Positions 11,796-25,700 of a DNA stretch of 64,000 bases are shown here, piece after piece (the first letter of the stretch is position 1; the number at the start of each line of letters is the position of its first letter). The position numbers and the translations under genes were made by a program. Under the pieces are notes generated by a model that had not been told where the DNA came from, did no database searches, and saw nothing but the letters and a program-made list of their open reading frames with translations. This stretch comes from Neelides folsomi (Eukaryota > Arthropoda > Collembola > Neelipleona > Neelidae), in the NCBI GenBank assembly GCA_034687125.1, contig JAQGBZ010000004.1, positions 62,001 to 126,000 on the forward strand. The letters are read 5' to 3'.

Positions 11796-11801
11796 AATAA
11801 A
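11796..11801 (+). terminator. Possible poly(A) signal of PSMD10
   Basis: AATAAA 173 nt after the PSMD10 stop codon. Motif only; such hexamers are frequent by chance in this AT-rich DNA. Confidence 0.3.
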
Positions 11802-12441
11802 TTATAACGAAAAATTGAAATTTTACTTTTTATACTTAACTTGCAATATTTGAATACCCGATTTGCATTTATTAATGTTTAATGCTAATGAAATGATTTA
11901 CCAATTACATGATTTTAAATTTTGTTTATTAAATACATCAAATAGATTCAATTTTATATAACATTAAGTGTTTAACATTAATGATTATCATATATTACCT
12001 CATTGTTTCAGCTCTATTAAGTTAAACCGAATTAATATTTTAGGAGTCATTTATAAATTCCATTTTAACATCTTTGTATAAGCCATATAATGTAAATTTT
12101 AAACTGAAGTCGATAATATTTATTAATTACTCAATACTTTCAATGTTACATATTTATTTGTTAACGTTCCTTGCATATTTTAGCATCATTTATTATTTCA
12201 TTTTGTATATCTATTTACAAAATTTTTATTATTATAATTTAATACACAATAACGATGTTTTATATTAATTTTTTCATATAATCAATAGTTTTCAAATATT
12301 TTACTATCTACTAATTTACAACATATTAATTACTATAATGTTCGATATTTTTAAATGATATTTTAAACATCTTGTAAAACATTATTATATAATTATTAGG
12401 AATATGCTATTTAATGGAGAAATAATTAGCAACTCGTTATT

Positions 12442-12468
12442 TATATATATATATATATATATATATCA
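12442..12468. repeat. TA dinucleotide microsatellite
   Basis: An uninterrupted run of TA dinucleotides in intergenic DNA. Confidence 0.9.
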
Positions 12469-13758
12469 TTTATCTACTTATGTAGGATAGATACACGTTG
12501 TATCATTGCATTGTGTATACAAAACCAGGACACGAACTTAAACAATAATCATAAATTATTGGATATACTACCTAAATGTAATATATTTAATTATAGAAGA
12601 TATTGAGATCAAAATTAACGTTTTTATCTTATTGGAGGTATACAGTTAATTCTTTTAATAAATACTTAATTGGTAGTATCTTGTCAATTCTATATTTCTT
12701 CATACTATTTGTATTATTATTTTCACAAAATGGCAAGGTATGGGAGATAACTGCATTTAGATCAGATGAAACATTTTTTATATATAATAGCAAATCAAAA
12801 TATTTATAAATGATTATTAATTATTATTAATAAGTAAGTACACATATAAGCAACAAATTTTAAGTTCCCAAAAATACTGTTTGTATTTAACTTTAACTAT
12901 TTTTATATGTATGAGTAATAATAAGTATATAAGTATATGGCTGTATTTAACAGAATTTTACTTTGTCTTTGAATACACTTGCTAAACTATGAGTTTAAAT
13001 AAATACTATTAATTTATGGTTAATTAATTACAATAATTATCATCTGGCTAAGGGTAAGTATGATGGAGATCTTTATTTGATAAATGAACAATGCAGTAAA
13101 CCATACAAGTACCTCGTTGGTATTATATAGTGTACGTGTAAAATGGCATGGCTCTAGTGTTAAAATTTAAATTAAATTAAACAAATTATCTTTTCTTAAT
13201 ATGGATAAACATGTAACACAAGCCCAACTTAAGCAAAAAATATGAAAAAATATTTAATTTTTAAAAACAATATAATTTTGGGAATGTAGATATATCAGAT
13301 ACAAAAACGTATATATTTGGTAAGCATCTGAATTTATATTTTTAAATAAATTGGCAAATTATTTTTTTCTCGAAAATATGTGAATATGGCGAATTGTATC
13401 ATTATCATTATCATACTCTGCAATTAAATTTCATTTTATTTAGAGTATATGTTAATATTATAAGAATTTTAATTAACATTTTTTGCTTAATTTGCCAATT
13501 AGTAGTGCAAATTAGTATTTGGTGAACTTCTTTTTTAAATAAAAACAAAAAACATAAATTGTATAGAACTTCACTCACATGCGAGCAGATCTAAATAGTT
13601 GTAATGATAATTTCTAAACATCATTTTGCATATATGCTAGATTAGGTATAAATAATACATTGTGATTTGTGAGTGATATGCATTGCTTTACCTTTGACAC
13701 GAAGAAGGGAACTGATACATGTGACAAAAATACTAAAAGGTATTCTAAATATTAAGCT

Positions 13759-16700
13759 TTAAAGCTGACTTGAGTCTCTTCCATTATTCATGTTAATAGC
13801 AGCCGTCACTTCGGTCTTTTTCCTCAAATACAATCTCCCACTTTTCCAAGGGTTTTGTAACAACAGGGGCTTAAAGTCATTCCTCAAGCACCGTTCCCTT
13901 GCTCCAATGACAGACACCAGACAGAAGTCTTGGGATCTTTCATAAATTGGCTGACTCAGCCCTTTGGCCTCAACTTCAGAATTGAGTTGTTTCACGACCA
14001 AGTCGACAACTTGTCTCGCGGTGGTTTGGGAAGTCACTTGAAGCCTCACGCTCGTCCCTTCAGCCAGCCCGCAATCATAAGCTGCATAAACTTGGATGAT
14101 GGCCGGAACCGGTGGAGGGGCCGAATTAGGAATTGTGAATTCTCCCACCTGGAACTCAACAACCGATGTGGCACTGCTACTCGATGCGGAAGACACAGAC
14201 GCGCTCCCGAAATGTCTGCTACTTGGGGTTCCTGGCACTCCGGGAAGATGTGGAGGATCCAAAGCTGCAAAAACTCTCAGGTCCAAATTCGGGTCAGGAG
14301 AGTCAATGGAAGAGATCCGACCAGAGGAAGGCGGCGTAGGGAGAGATCTTCGTGGAGGAACTGGCGGAGGTTCCGAACTGGACTTTAAATGTGACCTTAC
14401 AAATGGACAAGGAACTGGGACTTGCGTTTCTTCGTTACTTCCTTCAGTTTCTTCGTCCTGGGTCGGAGTGAGCGGATGATCGTCAGCAGAGCTTATGATA
14501 AGGTTGGGAATCAAAATTTGCGGATTCCCGCCCGGAGCACCAAGAACCATTTGGCTTGAGCTGCTATGTCGGTACAGATTATGGAGACTTGTACTCGACG
14601 CTGGGTCGAAGGTGGAAGAATGGGAAATTGTAGAATCGCTCTGGGAATGGTTTGAGTATATCTTTGGCGTGAAATGTAGTTTCTCTTTATTGATGGCAGC
14701 AGGGCCAATGGCGGATTGAATCGGAACGCTCACCTTCCTCATGGCTGGTTGTTGAGGTCTGGAGGGGAACGGAGAACCTGAGGGGCCTTGATGAAGAGCT
14801 AATTGATTTTCACTTCGGGAGAATTTCATTCCGCCGCTGGTGACGCCAAATGGTATTTGCTGATCTGACAAGGAGTGAAGGCCAAGACCCAATTCATCTT
14901 TCCTGAAACACGCATCAGCAGACACAATCGACTCTGAAGAGTTCTTGAGATCATATTGAAGAAGAGTTCGGATGGAGGACGTTGGCGAAGATTTGTCTCG
15001 TGCTCCTGTCACGACGTCTATGACCCACCGAGAGCCGCGCCATGTTGTGTCAATTTGGGATTGGAACTCGTGGAGTTGGTTTAATCTCTGTTTTGCCAAT
15101 GTCAATTCAGCGGAAGAAAATGCCTATGTTAGAAAACACGATATTGTAAGATATTGGTACAAAATTTTGTACACATTAAATGTTTCTTTTAAAAAATTGT
15201 CTTTATGGGAGAACAAATTGGAAAGGCCTTGGAGTAAATAGGGACATATCAGAGATGTTTAGTTCGATAGTTGTGGTCAGAATTTGAAATTCATAGAACG
15301 TCTTAAATCAATAGAAGTTTACGCTGAGGGATCGTATCATGAAAACTATGACCATCAAAAAAAGCTCGCAAGGTCTTATATTTATATAATACTTTTTTAT
15401 CAATGGTTATTTTCATTTTGAAGACCTTTACATTTAAATCTTAGGGGAATTCTCAAGATCCTTAATTTGTTTCCTTTTAACTTTTTTAAATATAAGTTTA
15501 AATATACTTTGAGGAAATGAAAACTAACAGTTTTTATAATTATAATTAAGTTTCGTATTTAATTGAGCTGAACCACAATTTTAATATTAATAAAATTTAA
15601 GTCGCTTTTAATGGAAATTTTGTAAATAAATAATTTTAATTGTCACCTCTCGTTGGTTATGCTGAGCAAGTATTGTGTCCATTTCTAGTATGGCTGAGAG
15701 TCTGGCGTATCTTGTGATGAACTCCTTTTGATACGTATTCAGGTGAATCATTTCGAAAACCTGTCAATCAAGAAACTTGTGTTGAAAGTTCTTAATGATT
15801 ATTGCCACTACGACCCACAGGCCGAAATAAAATGATGATTACAATCAGCAATATCATGACTCATGACATGACCCATGTCACAGTATACCTAATTATATGT
15901 ACATAGGTACATATACCAATATTGTAGTTTATTTAACCTGTGCTGATCGTAATACGAACCTATATGAATAATACAGTATATCATTTATTATAATAAATAA
16001 CATTTTTATATTTGGCTTTCTCGTCTTAATCTTTTTTAAGTTAAATGTATCATATTGTGTAAATATTAATTATTTCAATATTAAATTATAAATAATAGAC
16101 AAATAAAATTGAAATAGACAAATTGAAAGAAAAAAGACTTGAATTTGAACAGAGCTTCTGGGATTTTTCCATCCGTAGCATTGGATTTTTTTGTTTATCG
16201 TCGAATGGGTACTCGTAAATTGTAAGGGTAAGTTTACCCTGGCAATTTCCTCCGTTATAAAAAGCCAAATTGAAACGTATTGAGTATACCATTCCCCTGA
16301 TTCTCTTTCCCTAAGAAGGATTTATCGGATAAGTCTCTGTTGAAGTGGATTTTTAATTGAGCCAACCACCAGGACACGCTCTCCCACTCAGTCCGACTTT
16401 CTCCTTTCCTTACTAATTCACTCACTCACACAAGATGAACAATTTCAGTCCCATTAAAGGTTTCAATAACAATTGTAAAAGAAACTTTGCTACGCATTTT
16501 TCTCCCACTTTACCAAGTTCGAATTGTTCAAGAAATTCAAGATCTCCGAGTAGTTTTGAAAGTTTAGAACAATCCAAGAGAAAGCCAAATAATATATTTA
16601 TACAACAATCTTTCTTTTTCAATAAAACTCCACCACAAGACATTTATCAAGATCATGCGTTCATTGTAATCATTTTTCTAAATTAAGGATATACATATAC

Positions 16701-19700
16701 AGATAAGTATTAGAAATCCATCATTAGAAGATTTTAGAAGATTTTACGAGAATATTAAATTAAATATTACCTGAACAGGAAGGGGAATGAGATCATTTCT
16801 TTGAAGCAATTTATCTGATTGTCCAGCCAATAAACAAACATTGTCGAGGGACGGACAGACGACAAGTAGCGAAACGGATGAGCTTGCTTCCACCACCTCC
16901 AAACTGTAGAGTCTATTGGAAGAAAGTAGTGAGGTTAAAGGAGTTGAATGACTCGGTTTTTCTTTTGTCCAAGGCTTTGATTTCCTTTGGGTATTTTTCT
17001 AGTCAGAACCATTGCCATTGATGTTCCATCTTGAGGCATTCTCGCTTCCATTAAACTCAAACAGGGGAGTTGTTATGAAATGGACAAAAGAATAAATGTT
17101 ACCATAATATGTATAACTACCAATATAGTACTTAGGCTTGTACTACACAATATAGCCCCACAATACACACAAATGACTTAAAGTAAAACTAACGAGCCAA
17201 CTGACTAATAAAATTAATAATAATACAAATACTAAGAAAGACATCTAACATTACGTAGATTATACTGAAGGCAATTTAAGTAGTACATATAAAGCCAATT
17301 TAAGATTTTAAGAAATTCGCAAATATTTGGCAATTTGTTAAAATACGATATGGATGGGAGATGGGAATATAAGATAATAGTAATTACCTGTGAGTTAAAG
17401 AGAATTCGGAGTCGATTTCGAGGTAAGAAAAGAGTCGCTTTAAGGCAGTGCTCAATTGGGCTCTGAAAATTTCCTGAGCTTCCGAGAATTCCTGGACTAG
17501 GCTATTGTTGTTAATTACATTATTGGAGTTTGGAGCCGGGGAAGTATTCCCCAGACTTCCATTTGAACTGAGAATGGAAATGTTTTCTGAATTGTTTATT
17601 TGCTCTTCGGTGCTCCCATTGTCCTCTTCATCCGCCATGTTGTTGTTGGCCTCGTAGCTGCTGAGGGATTCGAGTGATTTCGATTTCACCATTTTTTGAA
17701 TCAACGTCCATTCCTCGCTGATCATCCCAAATTGAAAAACAAACAAAGTTTACTTTTAAATAAATACTTCACTTCTTCCTCAACTCAATTTAAACTTGGG
17801 TTCAAGCGAGAAATCAAAACTAGTGATATGACTCAAGTGTCATAATTATTAATTAGTAATTAGTAAAGAAAACTTTTGTTCATGCTCTAACAATTAACTG
17901 TGGCTCCTTTTCACTCAAATTCACAAATTTCCAACTTTTCCCAAAAAGGTGACAGAGACAAATTCAATATATAAAACTTTGTTATGAACATTTCTCACTT
18001 CTTGAGAAGGATTTTTATCTAATGGAATTGGCCCCTTTTGCTAATAGAACCTTATAGGCTTTGATTTGAGTCTCAAATTGAGACCGTCTAGGATTTTTAT
18101 TAAGAAAGATTCTATAAAAGATTAAATTGAATAGAAGCCCTCGGAGACTGTCAGAAAATACGGAAATTGGCGAACCGGAACGAAGACTTAATAAAATTCC
18201 ACAAAGATCTAAATGGTGAATTGGGGCAGAATTGAGCAAATATAGAGGAAAATGGAAAGCTGAAAAGTAATTGAAGACGAAGTATTAAAAATGATAAAAA
18301 GGCTATTGGAAAGAACAGACCTTGAGACATGTGGATTATCTCGGATTTTGGTGTGAGGAAGAAAATTGGGCGTTTTCTCCGGAACAACAATCTTGAGAAG
18401 ATCAACAGAGCTTGCCAGTTTCAAGTAGCCCAAGTAAAGCCCCCGCCCAAGTGGAATATTGCTCACTTGATGGTAAAGAATTTGCTCCTAAAAAATTCAT
18501 TTTAGCATAAGCAAACGATGTCAAATATTCTTTTTGAATTCCTTCCTTGCTCTCTTTATATTCTTCAAGGTCCTCAAAACTAATTTATTCATAATATTTA
18601 CTAAATTCAAAGACACAAACTCCTACGTAAATACATTCTTGATCCTCGGGTCTAATGTGAAAGCAGATACACTTGAATTTATTACAATGAAAAAACAATA
18701 ATTTATTGCTAAAATACTATAACAATATTTAGTATTGCTAAAATTCTTCATAATGTTAAAATTCTAAAATGAAGTACCGAACAAAATATCTGTAGTACAT
18801 TTAGTAAGTATTTTTTATATATAATATTTTTATATTATATTTAATTAACTTTTAAATAAACTTACTTGAATAGAATTGATAAGAACATCAGAAATGTCAT
18901 CGCTGGATTTTCTGCTGCTCATTTTTGTAAGTGGAACCCATTTGAGATTTAGAGACGAAATAAGCTTCATAGAACGTACGTAATTGATCGTACTGATGAT
19001 GACAACGGAGTTTTTCGAGTCTCCGATAGTCTTGTAATACAATCGCCCAAGATCTCCCATCCCAAGAGCAGTCTAACAAACATTTATTTTATTTATTTAA
19101 TAATGTTAAATTCACATTAAATTCACATTCAGACAAAATAAAATAATTTTATTGAGAATCGTAGTCTAATTAATTAATTACAGAATCGGTTCTTTAATTA
19201 AAGGTCTATGTCATCTATGTAAGGTTGCGTTAATTTTAAGCTAAATAATTAGAAAGTGAATATAAGAACGAATGTTTTCCAAGAAATGTTTAACCACATG
19301 CTCAATAATTACTTGCGTGTAAGTCCTAAAAGTGAAATTAGATTCTGTTAACAAAGTCTTTGGTTAACCTGCATTGCTGCCGAGGCTTGGAGTAACTTGA
19401 GTCTGAAATGAAATGTGGAGGCGCTGCCTGATTTCTCCATGTCACTCTTGAGGGACTTGACATCTTCCCAAGTGGACGATACCTAATAAAATAGAAAGGA
19501 ATGTTTAATTTATTTCATAAGATCCCCATTCTTAAACATATCTAACAATGTATGCGTATTTTGTATACCTACTTGAGCAAGTAAGTATGTACTATGTAAG
19601 TACAATGTACAAATATGTACTAGCATTAAACAAAATATTATAGCCTTTTAACTAATATCCTCTTATTTAAATCTAAATTGAAATGTAGACATACTATAAT

Positions 19701-22700
19701 ATAATATTTGTACTTTATTTGGGCAATAAGTGAGTGTTTTTGAAGGCAATGATGAATTTCAAAGACTACAATAAAACAACTTCCAAATGTCCTATTCGAA
19801 ATAAACTTGATTTATGTATATTGAAAATTATAGCATATGTATTATTTTAAGTATGTTACTTATTGTTAAAGAAAGATATTTGGTATGCAAGTAGACTGAA
19901 TAAATATCTAAAATACTTATGCTATATGCAATATGTATGCTAAAATCCAATCTCAACCCTTGGAAGTAATTTCGTGTAATTACTGGTGCAATTTAATGAA
20001 GGAGACATTCATGAGGCATCAATGTCAATACGACGAGTCATTTCAATTCGTGTGTACCTACGTAATTACGTCTGAGAATCAAAATTGTAATTACAAATTC
20101 ACTCACTCATAGTCAGAGTCCTGAACAAATCTAAATAGCTTTATAACATTTATAAGTGAACAATTTCATTTAAATTCATAATAAGCTTCGACTTCGAATG
20201 TTCAAATTGAAGTAAAGAACATAAAAGTAGCATATTCGCATTTGCCAATAAGTAAACCTCAAAGCTACTTAAGTAAGCTACTTATTTCTTTTTGGTATAT
20301 GCTACATAATGTGTATAAAACATCTTATTCAAACATAAAAGAAAGGTTCATCCACGAGAAAGAAATCTACTTTCATAATCGTGAGATAATTCGCTCTACT
20401 GAACACGCCTTGAGTCATGCTCATAAGAGAAAATAAATATCAAGTTCCCTTTGTAGGAGATGAATGAACTTTTATTATGAATAATATCAAAAACGAAAAA
20501 ACAAAACAGATGTAATAGAATACAACATTAACTATATCGACATATCGATTACTTAAATGAATATTAAATATACCTTAATAATTATACTAAATATTTACAT
20601 ATATTGTAGTATATCAGTTACTTATATCAGGATATTAACTAATATTTTTACAATACTGATATTAAAATGAAAATTTACTATGAAATATCTGCATATTATA
20701 CCATATAGGTACTATTGTACTACTACTATCTGTACATCAATAATTTAAACCCAATAAAACTTATAAATAAGGGTCTAAAAAGATAAGACAATTTGTAGAA
20801 CATCAATGAGAATTTCCCCTGATACTCGTAAATATAACAATATAAAATGTTTTGTAGTATTTATATGTACGTATTTAGTTGTAGAGGTATGAATGATGTA
20901 CGATATAACATTATGTATGATACATATCTCGTAGGATAGGAGTAGTAAAGGTGAATGTCTGAATGTGAAACTGCGAAGTTTTTGTTAAAAGCCCGGGACC
21001 GGGACTTCGCATCCATTGCCACACACATAACTTTAAATCTACCATATTTCTTTTTCTCTGGTTGATAAAATAGGATTCTCATGCATGAGCCCGGGAGTTC
21101 TTCACCCCTCGTAAACAATGTAAAAAAACATCTCAAAAAGCTTTTAGTTCTCTCCTTATTTCCACCTCAATAGAAATTTTGTATGGTAAATAAGCCATTG
21201 GCTCTTGTCCTTCCAATGAACTTTCCCCTTTGTAAAAACAAAGATCATGCAAAGAGAACTTCCCTCTTTTGTGTTTGACAAATAATTGAAAATTAATTTT
21301 TAATTTCAACCCCCACGCGGTTCTTATATTAAACATTGTTTAGTTCATTGTTTAGATTAAAAAGTTTGTGATGTTTTTAGTACAAGCCAAATCCCACCAC
21401 TTGCTAAGTCCCAACTTCCTCCGTTGAACACGAGAAGGATTTTGATGAAAACAGAACTTGAGAATGACGAGCTCTTAGCTTTCACTTATATTTCCTTTTA
21501 CACACTTGCTGTATATATGAAATATATAGTACTTATAAATATACAGAGTTGGTATATTTAACTATATGTATTAGATATCACGTTTCTTTTGTTTGTTCTC
21601 GACCCTTCACAAAGATGAGCTTTTAAGAAAGTTAGGAAAAATAAAGCTATCATCTAGACTCGTTTCATGAAAGATCCTAAAAGTAAAAATGGATCCGTGT
21701 CAATAATCATTACTTAACTTTGCGAAGTTAACAGTAAGAATAAGAATCAGTGGGGATTTTCCAATTGCACACTTCTACAGATTTCGCTCATTTTTTTATT
21801 GTTTTATTGAAAAGAATAGTCAATGTAAATTTAAAAATCCTTCAAGAGCCGACGTCAATGCCTAAGGCCATTATTTTCAAAAGGCTTTTATACATTATAA
21901 TAGATAAACTTTCTATAAAACCTTTTTTTCGAAAAATAACTGATTGTAACTGATTGTATCAAGTTATCAAGCATTATAAATATTAAGACATTTGCTCACC
22001 TTGAGAAGCCAGTGAAAGTCATTGTGAAGAGAGGAAGGAAAAGTTTCATCAATTTCAATGGTGGGCAAAAAATCTTCTGTTGTAACTAAAAGTTTATCTT
22101 CGGAATAGATGACACATGAAAGAAAGATCCCTCTAAAAATACAACAATAGAAAATCTCATTTAGAATTTATATTTATTCATTAAACAACATAATACTTGA
22201 TTTTCATATGTAGGTACAGAGTAATTTCTTTCGTAAATATTTTTTTAATAATATTAGAAAATTGCATATTTTAATTAAGGATTAAGATTGATTTAAGAAT
22301 TTCGAATTTTATATTCTGAAAGGGGTTTGAGAGGAATAAAGAGATTTTTCATTGGAAAGCCTCCTTACTAATTCTTATTACCGTATTGTCTCAAAATCTA
22401 CCCCCGGGTACCTTTTAAAATCCTACCCCTGACCCCCGGGTGCATATCGAACCCGGGTACATATCGAACCCGGGTACATATCGAGTACCGGTTACCTTTA
22501 AAAATTTGAGGAAATGCCAATTGAAAATTATAATTTTTCCTTAAGTTTACGATAAATCTTCATAAGAAGTAACTTTAATATAATTATTTTAAATGTATAT
22601 AATTCATGTTTACTCCATTTTCCATTGTTTGATACACTTTAAGTCAACGTTAAAATGATGTGGAGCGGTTTCTCTACTATATTTTCAGCATATTTTACTA

Positions 22701-25700
22701 TTTTACTAAAAAGTTTAAATCCTATGTAAATTTCCTCTAAACTGTTTAAACTTATTTAAGTTACAAATTAATTGAATTTTAGACTTAGACTAAATTGATA
22801 GCTCTGTCAATTAAATATAACGTTTTCCAAGTTCATAAATTGAACTATTAATGATTTAGACCCTAGCACCTTTCGAGACCCGGGTACCTTTTAAAATCTC
22901 GTGTTAGACCCCCGGGTACATTTCGAACCCGGATACATATCAAGTACCGGGCAGATATCGAGACAATACGGTACGTTCTATTTTTTCAACTTTCTGTAAA
23001 GTCAAAAAGTTTCTTTTCATCTTTTGCGTCTTAACTTTGGAAAGATCTTAGAAAGGTAAGTATGTGTGAAAGAGGATTAAATAAAAGTAAGAACATAGAA
23101 CGAAAACTTGTCACAATCGTAAAATAAAACTTTAAGACGTGTCTTCTGGTTTAAAGAGAGCTTGACTTCAAATCTGCAAGTCCATGTGGGAAAAATGGAT
23201 ATTATTATAATCTTAACAAATGTTAATCTAAAATGACAAAAACGACAACTTAACTTTATTTTCATACATGTATAAAATCATAAAGACAATTGAATTTTAT
23301 AACCAATAAAAAAATTCAGAAGAAGATTGTATTAAAAGGGTTCGGATATATACCATACTTATGGCTCATATCGCATATCGATTTTATCCAATTTTATCAG
23401 AGTTGAAAAGTTTCCCTCCCATCAGTCACTGTCTTTTATCTTTCTTTATCATATCCATTGACTAGATCGACATTTATAAGCTCCATTAATAAAAAATATC
23501 ATCATAGATAGGTATATACATATACAGAAGTCTATAAGAGGTCTATACAGTCTATATATACAGTCTAATATGGTATATACAGTCTATAACATTTTATACT
23601 CTTATTGATAATGTAATATCATATGATATCGGGATGTTCAAATGATACTACCTAATGTACTGCTATAACTAATTTGGCTCTCTCTCGTCAATGAACGTAA
23701 GATTTGTATAGTAGGTATGTCATATTACATAATACATAAAGTAAGATATCACATACCTATTGTTACGTGTTTCAATGATATTATTTCCAAGATTGGGGAA
23801 AGAATTTAAAACTTTTACATACATTTATTTTAGTAACTTCTTGATATATTGACCGGTTAGCCAATAAATTTAAGCTGTAAGGAAAATGTTTAAGAACTAA
23901 GAAAACTCTCCAGGTATACTAAAAATAATAAGAGATGATGCATGAGGCAGAAAACTTCCTAAAGTTCAATTATTCCACAAAAATATTCTTAGAAGAAAAG
24001 GAAGAATTTCATGAATACTTTTCACTGTCATTCAGCCAGAAGTGTGAGAAATCTCAAAGCCTAAATTTTTTAAGTTGAATTCCCAAATGATTTGGAATAT
24101 ATTCATATACCTTTTAAGATTCATAAATATTATTTAATTTATTTTGCACGCCTTTCAAAAATTCTACAATTTAATCTGCAAACTACAATTTACAATGATT
24201 AATTGTAAAAAAGTTTAATTTTATAAGACCCTATTATAAACCTATTCAAACCTATAATCTGTATTATAATAGTATAAATTGAATCTTACCAATTGTTATA
24301 AAAATATTATACAAAATACCAAAGCTTAATAAAATGGGTATAGTTAGGTAGTAAGATAAATAAGAAACAAATTGAATGCTCACCTTTTAAAGCTCTTTTG
24401 AAACTTTGGGGCTGCGGCGAAAAGGTGTTTTATCGAAATAATTTTTTGGTTCTTTTTCCCTTGTTGAAGATTTGCATTTGAAGGTTGGGTGCTTGAACTG
24501 CTAACTTCGCTTGAGAAATCAATACTTCTGATCTCTGAGGCATATTCCGGACGTGTTGACCGGATTTGGGAGAAAATATCATCAAAAACAATCGATTTCC
24601 CAGCATAGCGAGGCTTCTTTCCGTCGATGTCTCGCCAACCTTATCATTCATATTAATTAAATTATAACCCAAATACCTTTCAAACAATTTTTTGTTAGTA
24701 GAAACAATCTATACAGAATCTTATACTATACTATACATGTATATCCAAAATAGTACATGGTTTACATTTACAAACCCTTCTATCTGTATGTACTTAATAT
24801 GTAATACTTAATGTTATATGAAATACCTGAGAATTCGAATAAAAAATAATGATACTTATCTCTAGTACTCATTGTCTTCTTGAATATATCAGAATATTTA
24901 ATAAATCTTGACCAAGTTTCTTTTATTGATAAAATGTCATTTGCATATAAATTATATGTACAATTCCTGAACTTTCACCATACTGAAAAATTATTCCTTT
25001 TTCATAAAACTACAAAGTATTTACTATACTATACAGGTAAAGCTGAAATAAGTACAGATATATGTAATTTTAACAAATAGTCCATATATCATACTTACTA
25101 TGTACGATATATTCTAATATACAAATTTAACTCAATTACGGTTATATTGCATACAAACTATTTTTACGTCTTATTTTCATACACTTTATTTGCTACATTT
25201 TGAATGTATTGCATGCTACTTTTGAATTATGAAGAAAAAGCACCTGCTGTGTTTCGCTCTCTTTTTTCACATAATATCATAAATACATAACATATTCTTA
25301 CATAAGATATCTTAAAGGTATGAGAGTCGTACAAAGAGTGCACAAAGGACCTTAATGGAGTTTTATAAGAACTCCTGACATATTGATATAAGTAGTTTTA
25401 CTTTTTAAAAACTCCCATATTACATACATATTTATATGTATGATATTTATTGTATGAAGTAGGAAAAAGTGAGGAGTTGAAAGCTTCTTTTGCTTTATGC
25501 TCAATTCAGAAAGAAAATTGTTTTTTATCTTTGAAATTCCAACTTTCGCTTTCTTTAAAAGTTGGTAAAGTGGGCCGAGCTTGGAAAATATATATCGAAG
25601 AACTTATTCCCTTTGTCATAAACTTCCAAGACCATTCATGTAGAAAAATGAGTCAAAGGGAGGAAATTCCATGCTAAAAGCGTTGGATGGCCAATTACCA

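Larger units (their letters stand above)
11623..13758. other. Intergenic spacer between PSMD10 and the WAKE gene
   Basis: About 2.1 kb between two convergent genes. It is very AT-rich and has a short TA microsatellite (12442-12468). No coding signal was seen; short ORFs here read as low-complexity F/I/L/Y/N peptides. A TTTATT at 13435-13440 could be the minus-strand AATAAA of the WAKE gene, about 320 nt after its stop. Confidence 0.6.

Noticed and set aside
12074-12809. Short plus-strand ORFs rich in Ile, Leu, Tyr and Phe
   Set aside because: Low-complexity translations of AT-rich intergenic DNA with no splice or start context.
13930-14719. Plus-strand ORFs opposite the last WAKE exon
   Set aside because: Shadows of the minus-strand coding exon, which carries the recognisable Ras-association domain.
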